A stretch of 9,895 bases of DNA from Candidatus Methanophagales archaeon (lineage in GTDB: Archaea; Halobacteriota; Syntropharchaeia; Alkanophagales; Methanospirareceae). The translations under genes were made by a program, and so were the position numbers. Shown here one piece after another: positions 1 through 6,764 of the stretch; position 1 is the stretch's first letter; each line of letters begins with the position of its first letter. The stretch lies in assembly GCA_021161765.1 (NCBI GenBank), contig JAGGZZ010000250.1:1-9895 (forward strand). The letters run 5' to 3'. Under the pieces are notes generated by a model. It was not told the origin of the DNA, searched no databases, and was given only the letters and a program-made list of their open reading frames with translations.

Positions 1-25
1 GCACAATAAAATATACTCTTTTTGT

Positions 26-55
26 ATTCCCATGTCAGAAAATGGGGGTGGGAAT
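26..55. repeat. Inverted repeat past the 3' end of the epimerase gene
   Basis: A 7-bp perfect stem (ATTCCCA at 26-32, TGGGAAT at 49-55) encloses a 16-nt loop that contains a GGGGG run. It lies 18 bases beyond the stop of the minus-strand epimerase gene, so it could form a hairpin at the end of that transcript. No T-run follows it on the minus strand, so a classical terminator is not shown. Part of it (TTCC, then GAAA, then GGGGGT) loosely resembles an archaeal origin recognition box. Confidence 0.4.
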
Positions 56-72
56 GCATTTATAACATTTTG

Positions 73-1092
73 TCATGATATAAATAACACAAAGTTCACA
101 TCCTGGAACTTATATCGGAACAACTCCTCCAGCAAATCCACTGCCGCCTTCCTCACCGCCTCTTCCGAATTATACCTCTGTTTCCAGCCCAGTGCATTCA
201 ATTTCGAAGCGTCAAGCAGCATAATGGGCACGTCACCTTTCCACCCTCTTTTACCACCCGTGAATTTGAACTTCGGTTTTTGAGACACCCGCATCTCCTC
301 ACATACTATCTCAGCAATTCGTTTCACCGTTGTCATGTCGTCGGTGCCTATATTGAAGATATTCACGCTATTTTTGGCTGCCGGATAATCCTCTACTCCT
401 ACTTCTGCCTCTGCATTTACTTTTAAACCCGCCACCATTGCGTCTATGCAATCATCCACGTAAATATACGATTTTGTTTGATTCCCATCGCCTAAGATTT
501 CCAGCTCTTCCTGGTTGTTTCTTATCTTATTTATGAAGTCGTAGATTACGCCGTGCGAAGACCTCCTGCCTATAACGTTCGCAAACCGGTATATCCAGGC
601 ACGCATATCAAAAGTATGGCAGTACGCCGCGATTAACGCTTCACAGGCGAGTTTCGACGCGCCATATAACGAAACGGGAATGGTAGGATACTCTTCAGGT
701 GTGGGTAGTTTATCTGCATCGCCGTAAACGGTGGATGTGGACGTAAAAATCATTCTGCGCACATTGTTTTTCCTCATTGCTTCCAGCACGTTGTAGGTTG
801 CAATGACGTTCTGCTCCAGATGAACTCTTGTATCTGCTGCACCTATTCGCACTTCCGGATTGGCAGCAAGATGCCAAACCTCTTCTACACCGTCAAAAAA
901 CGGGCTTATATCATCATGCAGGATGTCTACTTTATGAAACTGGAAATTTTGTTTACCTACGTGAGGATTTATGAATCTCTCGTCCCCTGCACTTAAGTCA
1001 TCTAGGACTACTATCTCGTGTCCTGCATCTATCAACCTATCAACGACATGCGAACCTATGAACCCCGCTCCGCCGGTAACAACGATTTTCAT
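73..1092 (-). CDS. NAD-dependent epimerase/dehydratase (extended SDR, UDP-glucose 4-epimerase-like)
   Basis: This is a 339-residue extended short-chain dehydrogenase/reductase, probably acting on a nucleotide sugar in surface polysaccharide or glycan synthesis. The N-terminus carries the Rossmann motif TGGAGFIGSHV (residues 6-16, glycines 7, 10 and 13). It is followed by the acidic pair D31-D32 that fits NAD ribose binding, HLAA at 74-77, a TSTSTVYG stretch (117-124) supplying the catalytic Ser/Thr, and the YGASK motif with Y143 and K147. The C-terminal half (RFANVIGRRSSHGVIYDFI, then YIYVDDCIDA) is typical of UDP-hexose epimerases. The ATG start lies only 6 bases after the orc1 stop, so it is probably the last cistron of a pheA-orc1-epimerase transcript. 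The final dozen residues (YKFQDVNFVLFIS) look unlike the family and may be a tail. Substrate (UDP-Glc, UDP-GlcNAc or UDP-GlcA) cannot be told from sequence. Confidence 0.93.
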   Translation of the reverse strand: MKIVVTGGAGFIGSHVVDRLIDAGHEIVVLDDLSAGDERFINPHVGKQNFQFHKVDILHDDISPFFDGVEEVWHLAANPEVRIGAADTRVHLEQNVIATYNVLEAMRKNNVRRMIFTSTSTVYGDADKLPTPEEYPTIPVSLYGASKLACEALIAAYCHTFDMRAWIYRFANVIGRRSSHGVIYDFINKIRNNQEELEILGDGNQTKSYIYVDDCIDAMVAGLKVNAEAEVGVEDYPAAKNSVNIFNIGTDDMTTVKRIAEIVCEEMRVSQKPKFKFTGGKRGWKGDVPIMLLDASKLNALGWKQRYNSEEAVRKAAVDLLEELFRYKFQDVNFVLFIS

Positions 1093-1098
1093 AACTCT

Positions 1099-2286
1099 TT
1101 ATGCCCTAACTCTAATATCAGATAACGCTTTAAGCTCAGGGTCTGCAAATAAAACAGGTTGGATCAACTCTTCTGGCACATTTAGTGAAATCTCTTTTGT
1201 CCTTCCATGTTTACCTCTGCTCATAATCACTGCGTTTATCAACCCAAAAATGTCTAATTCCGAGATCAGGTCAATCAAACGCCGCTGCGTTAACACCTCC
1301 ACACCTAAATGGTCACACAGTCTATGATACATATTATAAACATCACCACTGATGAAAGACCTTTCGTTCTTTTCTCTCATTAGCGTGAGCACACTACTTA
1401 ATAAAATCTTTTGTTGCAATGGCAATGTTTTTACCACTTCCACTATACTATCTTCTGTCTTTTCACTTGCAATCCTTACATGTTCCTCACTGACCTTTTT
1501 GGATTTCGAGCGCTCTGCAATTTCCCCTGATATAAGTAGCAGATCAAGAGCATACTTTGCATCTCCATCTTGTTTTGCTGCGAGAGCAACGCATAGCGGT
1601 ATCACCGCATCGTCAAGCGCAGAGTAATTGAACGCCATAGCTGCCCTCTCGGTCAGAATATCCTTTAACTGGTCGGCATTATAAGCGGGAAATACTATCT
1701 CTTTCATGCCCGACAAAGATTTTACCCGCTGGTCCAGTAGCTCTGAGAAGGTCGGGTTATTCGAGATGCCTATTACGCTTACCCTCGCCTTATTCAGATC
1801 GCTGTTTATCCTTAAGAGGTTATACAAGACTTCGTCTTCTTTGGTCACTAACTTGTCCATTTCATCTAATATAACAACTACATATCTATCTTCCGTATCT
1901 ATCCTTTTCTTAAGCTCTGAATAGACCTCATCTGTTGGCCAACCAAACACTGGAACACGTTTATTGAAAAATCTTGCTAAATAACCAAGTACTCGATGCT
2001 GAGTATAGAACAGCTCGCAATTGATGTATATAAGGGGGCAATTACTGGCTTGTGCCATTTCCTCTAATTGTTTGCTTACGTACTTTACCGTAGCGGTCTT
2101 CCCTGTTCCGGTCTTACCGTAGATCAGAATATTCGTGGGCGCTTTCTCCTTTAATGCTGTGGATAGTAGATTGGTCAGAGTTGCTATTTGCTCCACTCGA
2201 TGTGGTAGATTTTCAGGAATATAGGTACTGCGAAGTACCGCCTTATCTGCAAATATTTCCCCCTCTCTTAAATGCTCTTCTGTCAT
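1099..2286 (-). CDS. orc1/cdc6: Orc1/Cdc6 replication initiator (AAA+ ATPase with winged helix)
   Basis: This 395-residue protein has the usual length of the archaeal ORC1-type DNA replication initiator, which binds origin recognition boxes and loads MCM. Visible parts, in order: an N-terminal stretch with STYIPENLPHRVEQI; Walker A YGKTGTGKT (56-64); Walker B VVVILDEMD (136-144); a sensor-1-like GISNNP (173-178); the DQRVKSL element (185-191) of the arginine-finger region; sensor 2 GDAKYALDLL (241-250); and a C-terminal winged helix (about 285-375) ending in the GKHGRTKEISL wing. In sensor 2 the usual arginine of GDxR is lysine (K244), a conservative change worth noting. The ATG has a Shine-Dalgarno GGGAGTG 4 bases upstream and follows pheA by 29 bases. 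Co-transcription with pheA and an epimerase is unusual for an initiator gene, which more often stands alone beside an origin. Confidence 0.96.
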   Translation of the reverse strand: MTEEHLREGEIFADKAVLRSTYIPENLPHRVEQIATLTNLLSTALKEKAPTNILIYGKTGTGKTATVKYVSKQLEEMAQASNCPLIYINCELFYTQHRVLGYLARFFNKRVPVFGWPTDEVYSELKKRIDTEDRYVVVILDEMDKLVTKEDEVLYNLLRINSDLNKARVSVIGISNNPTFSELLDQRVKSLSGMKEIVFPAYNADQLKDILTERAAMAFNYSALDDAVIPLCVALAAKQDGDAKYALDLLLISGEIAERSKSKKVSEEHVRIASEKTEDSIVEVVKTLPLQQKILLSSVLTLMREKNERSFISGDVYNMYHRLCDHLGVEVLTQRRLIDLISELDIFGLINAVIMSRGKHGRTKEISLNVPEELIQPVLFADPELKALSDIRVRA

Positions 2287-2290
2287 CTTT

Positions 2291-2297
2291 CACTCCC
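2291..2297 (-). promoter_or_regulatory. Ribosome binding site of orc1/cdc6
   Basis: On the minus strand GGGAGTG ends 4 bases before the ATG at 2286. It supports that start and fits internal initiation within a polycistronic pheA-orc1 message. Confidence 0.6.
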
Positions 2298-2315
2298 ATT
2301 CCATTTCTAAAATTT

Positions 2316-3209
2316 TCATTTTTCATTGCTGTTGGCTATCGGATAAGCACCCAAGATTTTCAACATTGCTACTTTGCTCTCCACGCCTTTTAATGTCTCT
2401 TTTACCTTCTCCTCTTCTATGTGGCCTTCGCAATCTATATGAAACATGTAATCGCCTAATGCACGCTTAGAGGGCCGTGACTCTATTTTCGTAAGGTTTA
2501 TTCCTCGCTGAGCGAATTCGCCTAAGACATCGTATAACGCACCGGGGTAGTCCTTCAAATATATCAATACAGACGTCTTGTCCCTTCCTGTGGGTGCGGT
2601 TTTGATACCAGAAGCAGAAGCAGAAAGCACGACAAATCTCGTAACGCTATCCTTATAAGCGCCCTCGGGGCTTGCGGGCTTACGGGGCAGAGCACCACTC
2701 TGTATGTTCTCTTCCAATATATTGAGACCATATTTCTGCGCTGCCGCTTTAGACGCTAATGCCGCTATCTCTTCAGATTGCGAAGCCAATTTTGCTGCGC
2801 TTGCCGTGCTGTCCACGGAGTTCACCTCCACTCCCTTCAATTGTTCCCTTATGAACTGCTTACACTGTGCTAATGCATGAGGATGTGAAACCACCTTTTT
2901 GATCAAACTTTTTTTAAACGTTTGAGCGAGCAGGCAAATATTTATCGGCACTAAAACCTCCCCGACTATCTGTATCTCTTCCCTATTCTCACTCGAAAGC
3001 ACGTCTAACGTCTCTCCTACTGAACCTTCCAATGAATTTTCAATAGGAACTATCCCGTAATCTACTTCTTTTCGTAATAAACTCTCCGAGACGTCAAATA
3101 TCGTTTCGTAATATTTCATCTCGACAAAACTCTCATTTTTACCTTTTAGCCACAACTCTGCTGCGTCTTCCGAAAAAGTCCCCGCGGGACCCAATATACC
3201 TATTTTCAT
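2316..3209 (-). CDS. pheA: Prephenate dehydratase with C-terminal ACT domain
   Basis: The enzyme converts prephenate to phenylpyruvate, the committed step to phenylalanine, in the cytoplasm. At 297 residues it is a monofunctional PDT-ACT protein. The catalytic domain shows GPAGTFSEDAA (7-17), YGIVPIENSLEGSVGETLD (51-69), HPHALAQC (109-116), and the TRF motif (190-192) whose threonine is essential in the family. The ACT domain (about 212-290) carries GALYDVL (223-229) and ESRP (243-246), the two phenylalanine-binding motifs, so feedback inhibition by Phe is expected. Between ENIQ (167-170) and TRF there are 19 residues where relatives I recall have about 7, implying an insertion of roughly 12 residues coded by a GC-rich stretch. 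It is first in a probable operon with orc1. Its product, phenylpyruvate, belongs to the aryl-pyruvate class handled by IorAB, encoded about 1.1 kb away on the other strand. Confidence 0.96.
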   Translation of the reverse strand: MKIGILGPAGTFSEDAAELWLKGKNESFVEMKYYETIFDVSESLLRKEVDYGIVPIENSLEGSVGETLDVLSSENREEIQIVGEVLVPINICLLAQTFKKSLIKKVVSHPHALAQCKQFIREQLKGVEVNSVDSTASAAKLASQSEEIAALASKAAAQKYGLNILEENIQSGALPRKPASPEGAYKDSVTRFVVLSASASGIKTAPTGRDKTSVLIYLKDYPGALYDVLGEFAQRGINLTKIESRPSKRALGDYMFHIDCEGHIEEEKVKETLKGVESKVAMLKILGAYPIANSNEK

Positions 3210-3249
3210 TTACACGTACGACGGTATTTTTTCCTTTTGTTTTTGTTGT

Positions 3250-3262
3250 AGATAAAATATAA
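3250..3262 (-). promoter_or_regulatory. TATA box for pheA-orc1-epimerase
   Basis: On the minus strand GTTATATTTTATC is a good archaeal TATA element about 45 bases before the pheA ATG. It predicts a start site near 3230 and a leader of about 20 bases. Only an AAAAGGAAAA stretch in that leader could act as a weak ribosome site. Confidence 0.5.
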
Positions 3263-3279
3263 CCACCTTCTATTTAAGA

Positions 3280-3300
3280 TACGGATTTACGCGGATTTAT
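3280..3300. repeat. Orphan arm of the CACGGATT-type dispersed repeat
   Basis: TACGGATTT followed by ACGCGGATTTA is a short tandem of a nonamer-like unit resembling the arms of the inverted-repeat element that starts about 30 bases to the right. No pairing arm is seen next to it, so it looks like a solitary or decayed copy. Confidence 0.4.
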
Positions 3301-3330
3301 AGTCACTCCAATAATAAATTGCAAATGATG

Positions 3331-3456
3331 AACCACGAGACTTCACGAGATTAACCCCCACACTTTTTCTTTTTTACAAAAAGAAAACCTGTGCTAAAAG
3401 AAAAAACAAAAAAAGTTTATAAATAATCTCGTGTAAATCTGTGTAATCTTGTGGTT
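3331..3456. repeat. Dispersed inverted-repeat element, AT-rich type, overlapping the lipid-synthase stop codon
   Basis: The left arm (3331-3354) contains two CACGAGA units. The right arm (3425-3456), read on the minus strand, runs AACCACAAGA, TTACACAGA, TTTACACGAGA. The arms pair imperfectly across about 70 bases. The loop holds its own perfect 10-bp inverted repeat (TTTTCTTTTT / AAAAAGAAAA, spacer TAC, near 3365-3387) and poly-A tracts. The right arm runs into the stop codon of the CDP-alcohol phosphatidyltransferase gene (stop at 3455-3457), so the element forms the 3' end of that transcript. Elements built on ACCACRGAG-like repeats are, from memory, scattered through many archaeal and bacterial genomes. 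Here it also fills most of the gap in front of pheA. Confidence 0.6.
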
Positions 3457-4108
3457 AAATTCTTTTCCATGCGTAGAAGAACCTTTGTAACGCAGTGACA
3501 TTACAGAGAACGGCAAAGATAACTATTGTCCAGCCAAGGAAAGAGAGACTTAGTAATCCTGATGCAGGGATAGAGTAGGGATAAATCAGGTCGAGTAAAG
3601 TTGCTACTATTATTATCAGAAGGCGGTCTGCTCTGCCAATCAAACCGCCATACACCCTGCTCAGGCCCACTGCCTGTGCCTGCGTGCCCATATAAGAAGA
3701 AAGCAAAACGCCAATGATTGCGATTACGCCGATTTCCCATCTTGGATGCACATAGCCGCCGAGGATAATGCCCACGATAATGAACACGTCCGAGTATCGG
3801 TCGAGCACGTGGTCGAGGAAATCGCCCTTTTTGCTTGCATTCCCTATTTCACGTGCTAAAACGCCGTCTATACCATCCAAAAATGCACTCAGACAGACGA
3901 AAACGCCTGCAAGCAGCAGAATAGGATTGAACGGCAGGTGAGGGGCGTTACCCGCGAAGAAGAAAAACAGACCCGCAAGCACGGCAAAAACGAGCGAGGC
4001 AACAGACAATAAATTCGGCGAGATACCTACGACAGCGAGAAGTTTCGCTATCTTTCTTACCAATACGCAATTATCTACGTGGTCACGCAATAGCGAATCA
4101 AGAGCCAT
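3455..4108 (-). CDS. CDP-alcohol phosphatidyltransferase, probably archaetidylinositol phosphate synthase
   Basis: This integral membrane enzyme (217 residues) joins a CDP-activated lipid to an alcohol head group. The family signature is complete: D78xxDG82xxAR86, then G95xxxD99xxxD103, the metal-binding and catalytic aspartates. Several hydrophobic helices are visible (about 34-52, 62-76, 106-119, 125-140, 161-178, 185-205). The GLIGRADR stretch (155-162) is like that of archaeal enzymes making archaetidylinositol-phosphate from CDP-archaeol and inositol-1-phosphate. Archaetidylserine or archaetidylglycerol synthase remains possible. The ATG follows an in-frame TGA, and a TATA box placed for a near-leaderless transcript supports this start. 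The gene stands alone between two dispersed inverted-repeat elements, one of which overlaps its stop codon. Confidence 0.9.
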   Translation of the reverse strand: MALDSLLRDHVDNCVLVRKIAKLLAVVGISPNLLSVASLVFAVLAGLFFFFAGNAPHLPFNPILLLAGVFVCLSAFLDGIDGVLAREIGNASKKGDFLDHVLDRYSDVFIIVGIILGGYVHPRWEIGVIAIIGVLLSSYMGTQAQAVGLSRVYGGLIGRADRLLIIIVATLLDLIYPYSIPASGLLSLSFLGWTIVIFAVLCNVTALQRFFYAWKRI

Positions 4109-4132
4109 TTTAGTTACTCAATATCATTTAAA

Positions 4133-4141
4133 ACTTATAAC
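4133..4141 (-). promoter_or_regulatory. TATA box of the CDP-alcohol phosphatidyltransferase gene
   Basis: On the minus strand CGTTATAAG is centred about 28 bases before the ATG at 4108. This predicts a start site at or within a few bases of the initiation codon, a leaderless or near-leaderless mRNA. No Shine-Dalgarno is present, which fits. Confidence 0.55.
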
Positions 4142-4172
4142 GTTTCATTACGTCTGCTTATCCTTAATTTTT

Positions 4173-4265
4173 ACCGCAGAGCACACGGAGAACGCAGAGC
4201 CATCAGAAAAGTCAGCAAGGATTGAAACCGTCTTAAAACTCTGTGTACTCTGCGCTCTCCGCGGT
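4173..4265. repeat. Inverted-repeat element with nonamer-trimer arms
   Basis: Each 27-nt arm is three back-to-back nonamers of consensus NNCRCRGAG. On the left: ACCGCAGAG, CACACGGAG, AACGCAGAG (4173-4199). On the right, read on the minus strand: ACCGCGGAG, AGCGCAGAG, TACACAGAG (4239-4265). The arms are about 70 percent identical and are separated by 39 bases, so a cruciform or long hairpin is possible. The element lies between the divergent promoters of the lipid-synthase gene and iorA; its right end is about 10 bases from the iorA TATA box. It resembles the scattered ACCGCAGAG-type repeats seen in many environmental archaeal and bacterial genomes. Confidence 0.7.
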
Positions 4266-4274
4266 GGATAAATC

Positions 4275-4285
4275 ACTATATTTTT
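4275..4285 (+). promoter_or_regulatory. TATA box of the iorAB operon
   Basis: ACTATATTTTT lies about 34 bases before the iorA ATG (4314). A start site near 4306 is predicted, leaving a leader of about 8 bases with only AGGT as a ribosome-site remnant. A second TATA-like TTATAAAG (4297-4304) is too close to the ATG to be used for this start. Confidence 0.5.
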
Positions 4286-4313
4286 AGACAGTGCCTTATA
4301 AAGTATAGGTATT

Positions 4314-6146
4314 ATGAAAGAATATCTACTGGGAAACGCTGCAATTGCACGAGGTATCCTCGAAGCGGGCGCGGGTGTTGTTACCAGCTATCCCGGGACT
4401 CCGGCATCCGAGATTGTGGAGAGTTTGGCACCCGTCAGCAAGGAATATAACCTTCATATAGAATGGTCGGTAAACGAGAGAGTTGCATTAGAAGTTGCTA
4501 TTGGAGCATCATGGACAGGAGTAAGGTCTGCTGCCGTTATGAAACACGTGGGCTTGAACGTTGCTGCGGACCCGTTTATGACGCTGGCATACACGGGTGT
4601 GAAGGGAGGGCTGGTGGTAATCAGCTCCGATGACCCTTTCTGCCACTCCTCGCAGAACGAGCAGGATTCGAGGCGGTATGCCCAATTTGCCTGTATTTCC
4701 TGTTTGGACCCCGCAGACCCACAGGAGGCAAAGGATATGACCGTCTACGCCTTCGAACTCTCGGAGGAGCTGGAGTTGCCCTTCCTTCTCAGACCCACCA
4801 CACGTGTCTCTCATGCCCGAGCCGATGTGAACGTGGGTAGAGGTAAAACAAAAAAAAGTCCGACAAGCCATGCGTTCGTGAAGGATCCCGCCCGGTGGGT
4901 TGCCCTTCCGGCACACGCCCGAACACGCCATCCCATACTTCTTGATAAACAGAATGCGATTAAGACAGCTTTAAAAAAATCACCATGGAATCAACATTTA
5001 CTTGTGTTGAAGGGCGGCGATACAGATACAGGGGTCATTGCATCAGGGATTTCAGGGCTTTATGCTGAGGAAGCGATAGAACAGTTGGAATCGGACGTTT
5101 CCATCCTGCGGATTGGCACGTTCCCACCACCCGACGATTTATGTGCCGAGTCCATCAAGCATGTCAGCAAGGTGCTGATAGTCGAGGAGCTGGAGCCTGT
5201 GCTGGAAGAATACGTGGAGCGAGCAGCGAGAGAGCACAATCCAGAACTGGAAATTTTAGGTAAAAATACCGGGCATATCCCGCGGGATGGTGAACTGGAT
5301 TCCCTTATCGCCCGAAATGCCATTGCTGATATGCTCGGACTTGGACTCACACACACGATGGAAGAACCGCAATCAATGACAGAGGCAGATGAAATCCTGC
5401 CGCCTCGACCACCTGCGCTATGTCCGGGCTGCAGCCACCGAGCAGCATACTATGCAATGAAACAGGTCTTTGGGGCGGATGCGATATTCCCCAGTGATAT
5501 AGGATGTTACACGCTGGCGGTGGACATGGGAACCGTAGATACGTGCCTCTGTATGGGCGCCAGCATAAACCTCGCCAGCGGAATCCGGTTTGGAGGCGAA
5601 GACCGGGATATATGTTGTAGTATTGGTGACTCGACTTTTCTGCATAACGGTATGCCGGGATTGCTCAACGCCGTTTACAATAATGCAAAAATAACCGTTA
5701 CTATACTGGATAATTTAACCACTGCAATGACTGGACATCAACCTCATCCCGGGACAGGCGTAACGGCAACCGGCGATAAGACAAAATCAGTGTCAATTGA
5801 AGCTCTCGCTAAAGCACTGGGAGCAGATTTTGTCGAGACCGTAGACCCCTACGACCTCAATGCGACACTCGAGACGTTCAGAAAGGCAAAGGAGTGCCAG
5901 GAGGGGCTATCGGTGGTTATAGCAAAGCAGGCGTGTATAACCAACGCTAGAAGGGCAGGCGTAAGACGAAAACCATTCAGGGTTAATGATAACTGCATTG
6001 GATGTGGGGAATGTGTAGACTTTGGCTGCCCAGCAATTGAATTCCATGAGGACCGTGCTCGAATTAACGCGCTCTGCACGGGATGCGGCGTCTGTGCCCA
6101 GATATGTCCCAGCGAAGCCATTGAGGAGGTGGTCAACGTCAAATGA
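4314..6146 (+). CDS. iorA: Indolepyruvate:ferredoxin oxidoreductase, alpha subunit
   Basis: This is the large catalytic subunit (610 residues, normal length) of the TPP- and iron-sulfur-dependent enzyme that converts aryl-pyruvates plus CoA to aryl-acetyl-CoA and CO2 while reducing ferredoxin. It works in aromatic amino acid breakdown and, in reverse, in synthesis from aryl-acetates. The pyrimidine-binding domain (1-170) shows TSYPGTPASEI (24-34), NERVALE (54-60) and GLNVAADPFMT (80-90). A middle domain (about 200-350) is followed by CPGC (370-373) and a TPP-binding domain with PSDIGCYTL (393-401) and GDSTFLHNGM (438-447). The C-terminus is a two-cluster ferredoxin module: C561xxC564xxC567x4C572P, then C588xxC591xxC594x3C598P; the x4 spacing in the first is usual for IorA. 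Its stop overlaps the iorB start by 4 bases (ATGA), which implies coupled translation and a one-to-one complex. Confidence 0.97.
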   Translation: MKEYLLGNAAIARGILEAGAGVVTSYPGTPASEIVESLAPVSKEYNLHIEWSVNERVALEVAIGASWTGVRSAAVMKHVGLNVAADPFMTLAYTGVKGGLVVISSDDPFCHSSQNEQDSRRYAQFACISCLDPADPQEAKDMTVYAFELSEELELPFLLRPTTRVSHARADVNVGRGKTKKSPTSHAFVKDPARWVALPAHARTRHPILLDKQNAIKTALKKSPWNQHLLVLKGGDTDTGVIASGISGLYAEEAIEQLESDVSILRIGTFPPPDDLCAESIKHVSKVLIVEELEPVLEEYVERAAREHNPELEILGKNTGHIPRDGELDSLIARNAIADMLGLGLTHTMEEPQSMTEADEILPPRPPALCPGCSHRAAYYAMKQVFGADAIFPSDIGCYTLAVDMGTVDTCLCMGASINLASGIRFGGEDRDICCSIGDSTFLHNGMPGLLNAVYNNAKITVTILDNLTTAMTGHQPHPGTGVTATGDKTKSVSIEALAKALGADFVETVDPYDLNATLETFRKAKECQEGLSVVIAKQACITNARRAGVRRKPFRVNDNCIGCGECVDFGCPAIEFHEDRARINALCTGCGVCAQICPSEAIEEVVNVK

Positions 6147-6733
6147 GAACATCAAAGTGCTGCGATATCGTTGTGGCGGGCGTTGGTGGTCAGGATGTGA
6201 TTCTGCTCTCGAAGATGATTGGCAAGGCGGCAGTGAAGGAGGGTTCGCCTGTAAGGGCTGCGGAGACGTATGGAATGGCTCAGCGTGGTGGTAGTGTGAT
6301 AACCCACATCCGGTTGGGCTGTAAGTTCGGTCCACTGGTGCCTGTCGGAGGTGCGGACATATTGTTAGGTCTCGAGCCTGCTGAAGCTTTGCGGTATGCC
6401 CATTACGTATCCAAAGGCGGTATCGCACTTGTAAACACTAATCCGGTACTTCCGAGCACGGTGACCACAGGTCGAGCGAAGTATCCACCGTTAGATGCGA
6501 TTCTTGCGCCACTGCGAAGAATATGCCGTGACGTCAAAACGCTCGATGCGACAACGCAGGCAGCTAATGCGGGCAATCCACAGGCGATGACCGTCGTGAT
6601 GCTGGGTGCGCTATCAAAATATATGCCACTGCGGGAAGGGGTGCTAATCGAGTCGCTCCGTGAGTCGGTGCCCGCGAAGTTTCTGGAGGTCAATATGCGT
6701 GCTTTTGAACTCGGGAAGAGTGAAATGAAATAG
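6143..6733 (+). CDS. iorB: Indolepyruvate:ferredoxin oxidoreductase, beta subunit
   Basis: This is the small gamma-domain subunit (196 residues) that pairs with IorA and belongs to the 2-oxoacid:acceptor oxidoreductase gamma family. Diagnostic motifs are GVGGQDVILLSK (13-24), the near-invariant ETYGMAQRGGSVITHIR (41-57), and AGNPQAMTVVMLGAL (143-157). The start ATG sits inside the iorA stop region (ATGA overlap), with a GGAGG about 15 bases upstream inside iorA. It ends with TAG at 6731. The DUF6125-like gene follows after 31 bases on the same strand. Confidence 0.97.
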   Translation: MRTSKCCDIVVAGVGGQDVILLSKMIGKAAVKEGSPVRAAETYGMAQRGGSVITHIRLGCKFGPLVPVGGADILLGLEPAEALRYAHYVSKGGIALVNTNPVLPSTVTTGRAKYPPLDAILAPLRRICRDVKTLDATTQAANAGNPQAMTVVMLGALSKYMPLREGVLIESLRESVPAKFLEVNMRAFELGKSEMK

Positions 6734-6750
6734 ATTCAGTTTTTATATAA

Positions 6751-6759
6751 GGAGTGGTG
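6751..6759 (+). promoter_or_regulatory. Strong ribosome binding site of the DUF6125-like gene
   Basis: GGAGTGGTG ends 5 bases before the ATG at 6765 and is the best Shine-Dalgarno in the iorAB operon. Independent initiation on a shared transcript is expected. The preceding ttttatataa (6741-6750) looks TATA-like but is too close to the ATG to serve this gene. Confidence 0.6.
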
Positions 6760-6764
6760 GATAA

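Noticed and set aside
26..50. Single origin-recognition-box-like sequence
   Set aside because: Only one loose copy and no partner repeats; not listed as an origin, only mentioned with the initiator finding.
2287..2315. Nine-codon frame in the pheA-orc1 gap
   Set aside because: Too short to support; the gap is fully explained by the orc1 ribosome site.
3331..4265. CRISPR or insertion sequence from the CACGAGA/CGCAGAG repeats
   Set aside because: Repeats are short nonamers without unique spacers, and no transposase or Cas gene is present; they fit dispersed inverted-repeat elements.
5907..6428. 173-codon minus-strand frame across the iorA-iorB junction
   Set aside because: It is antisense to two well-supported enzymes and its composition follows from their codon bias.
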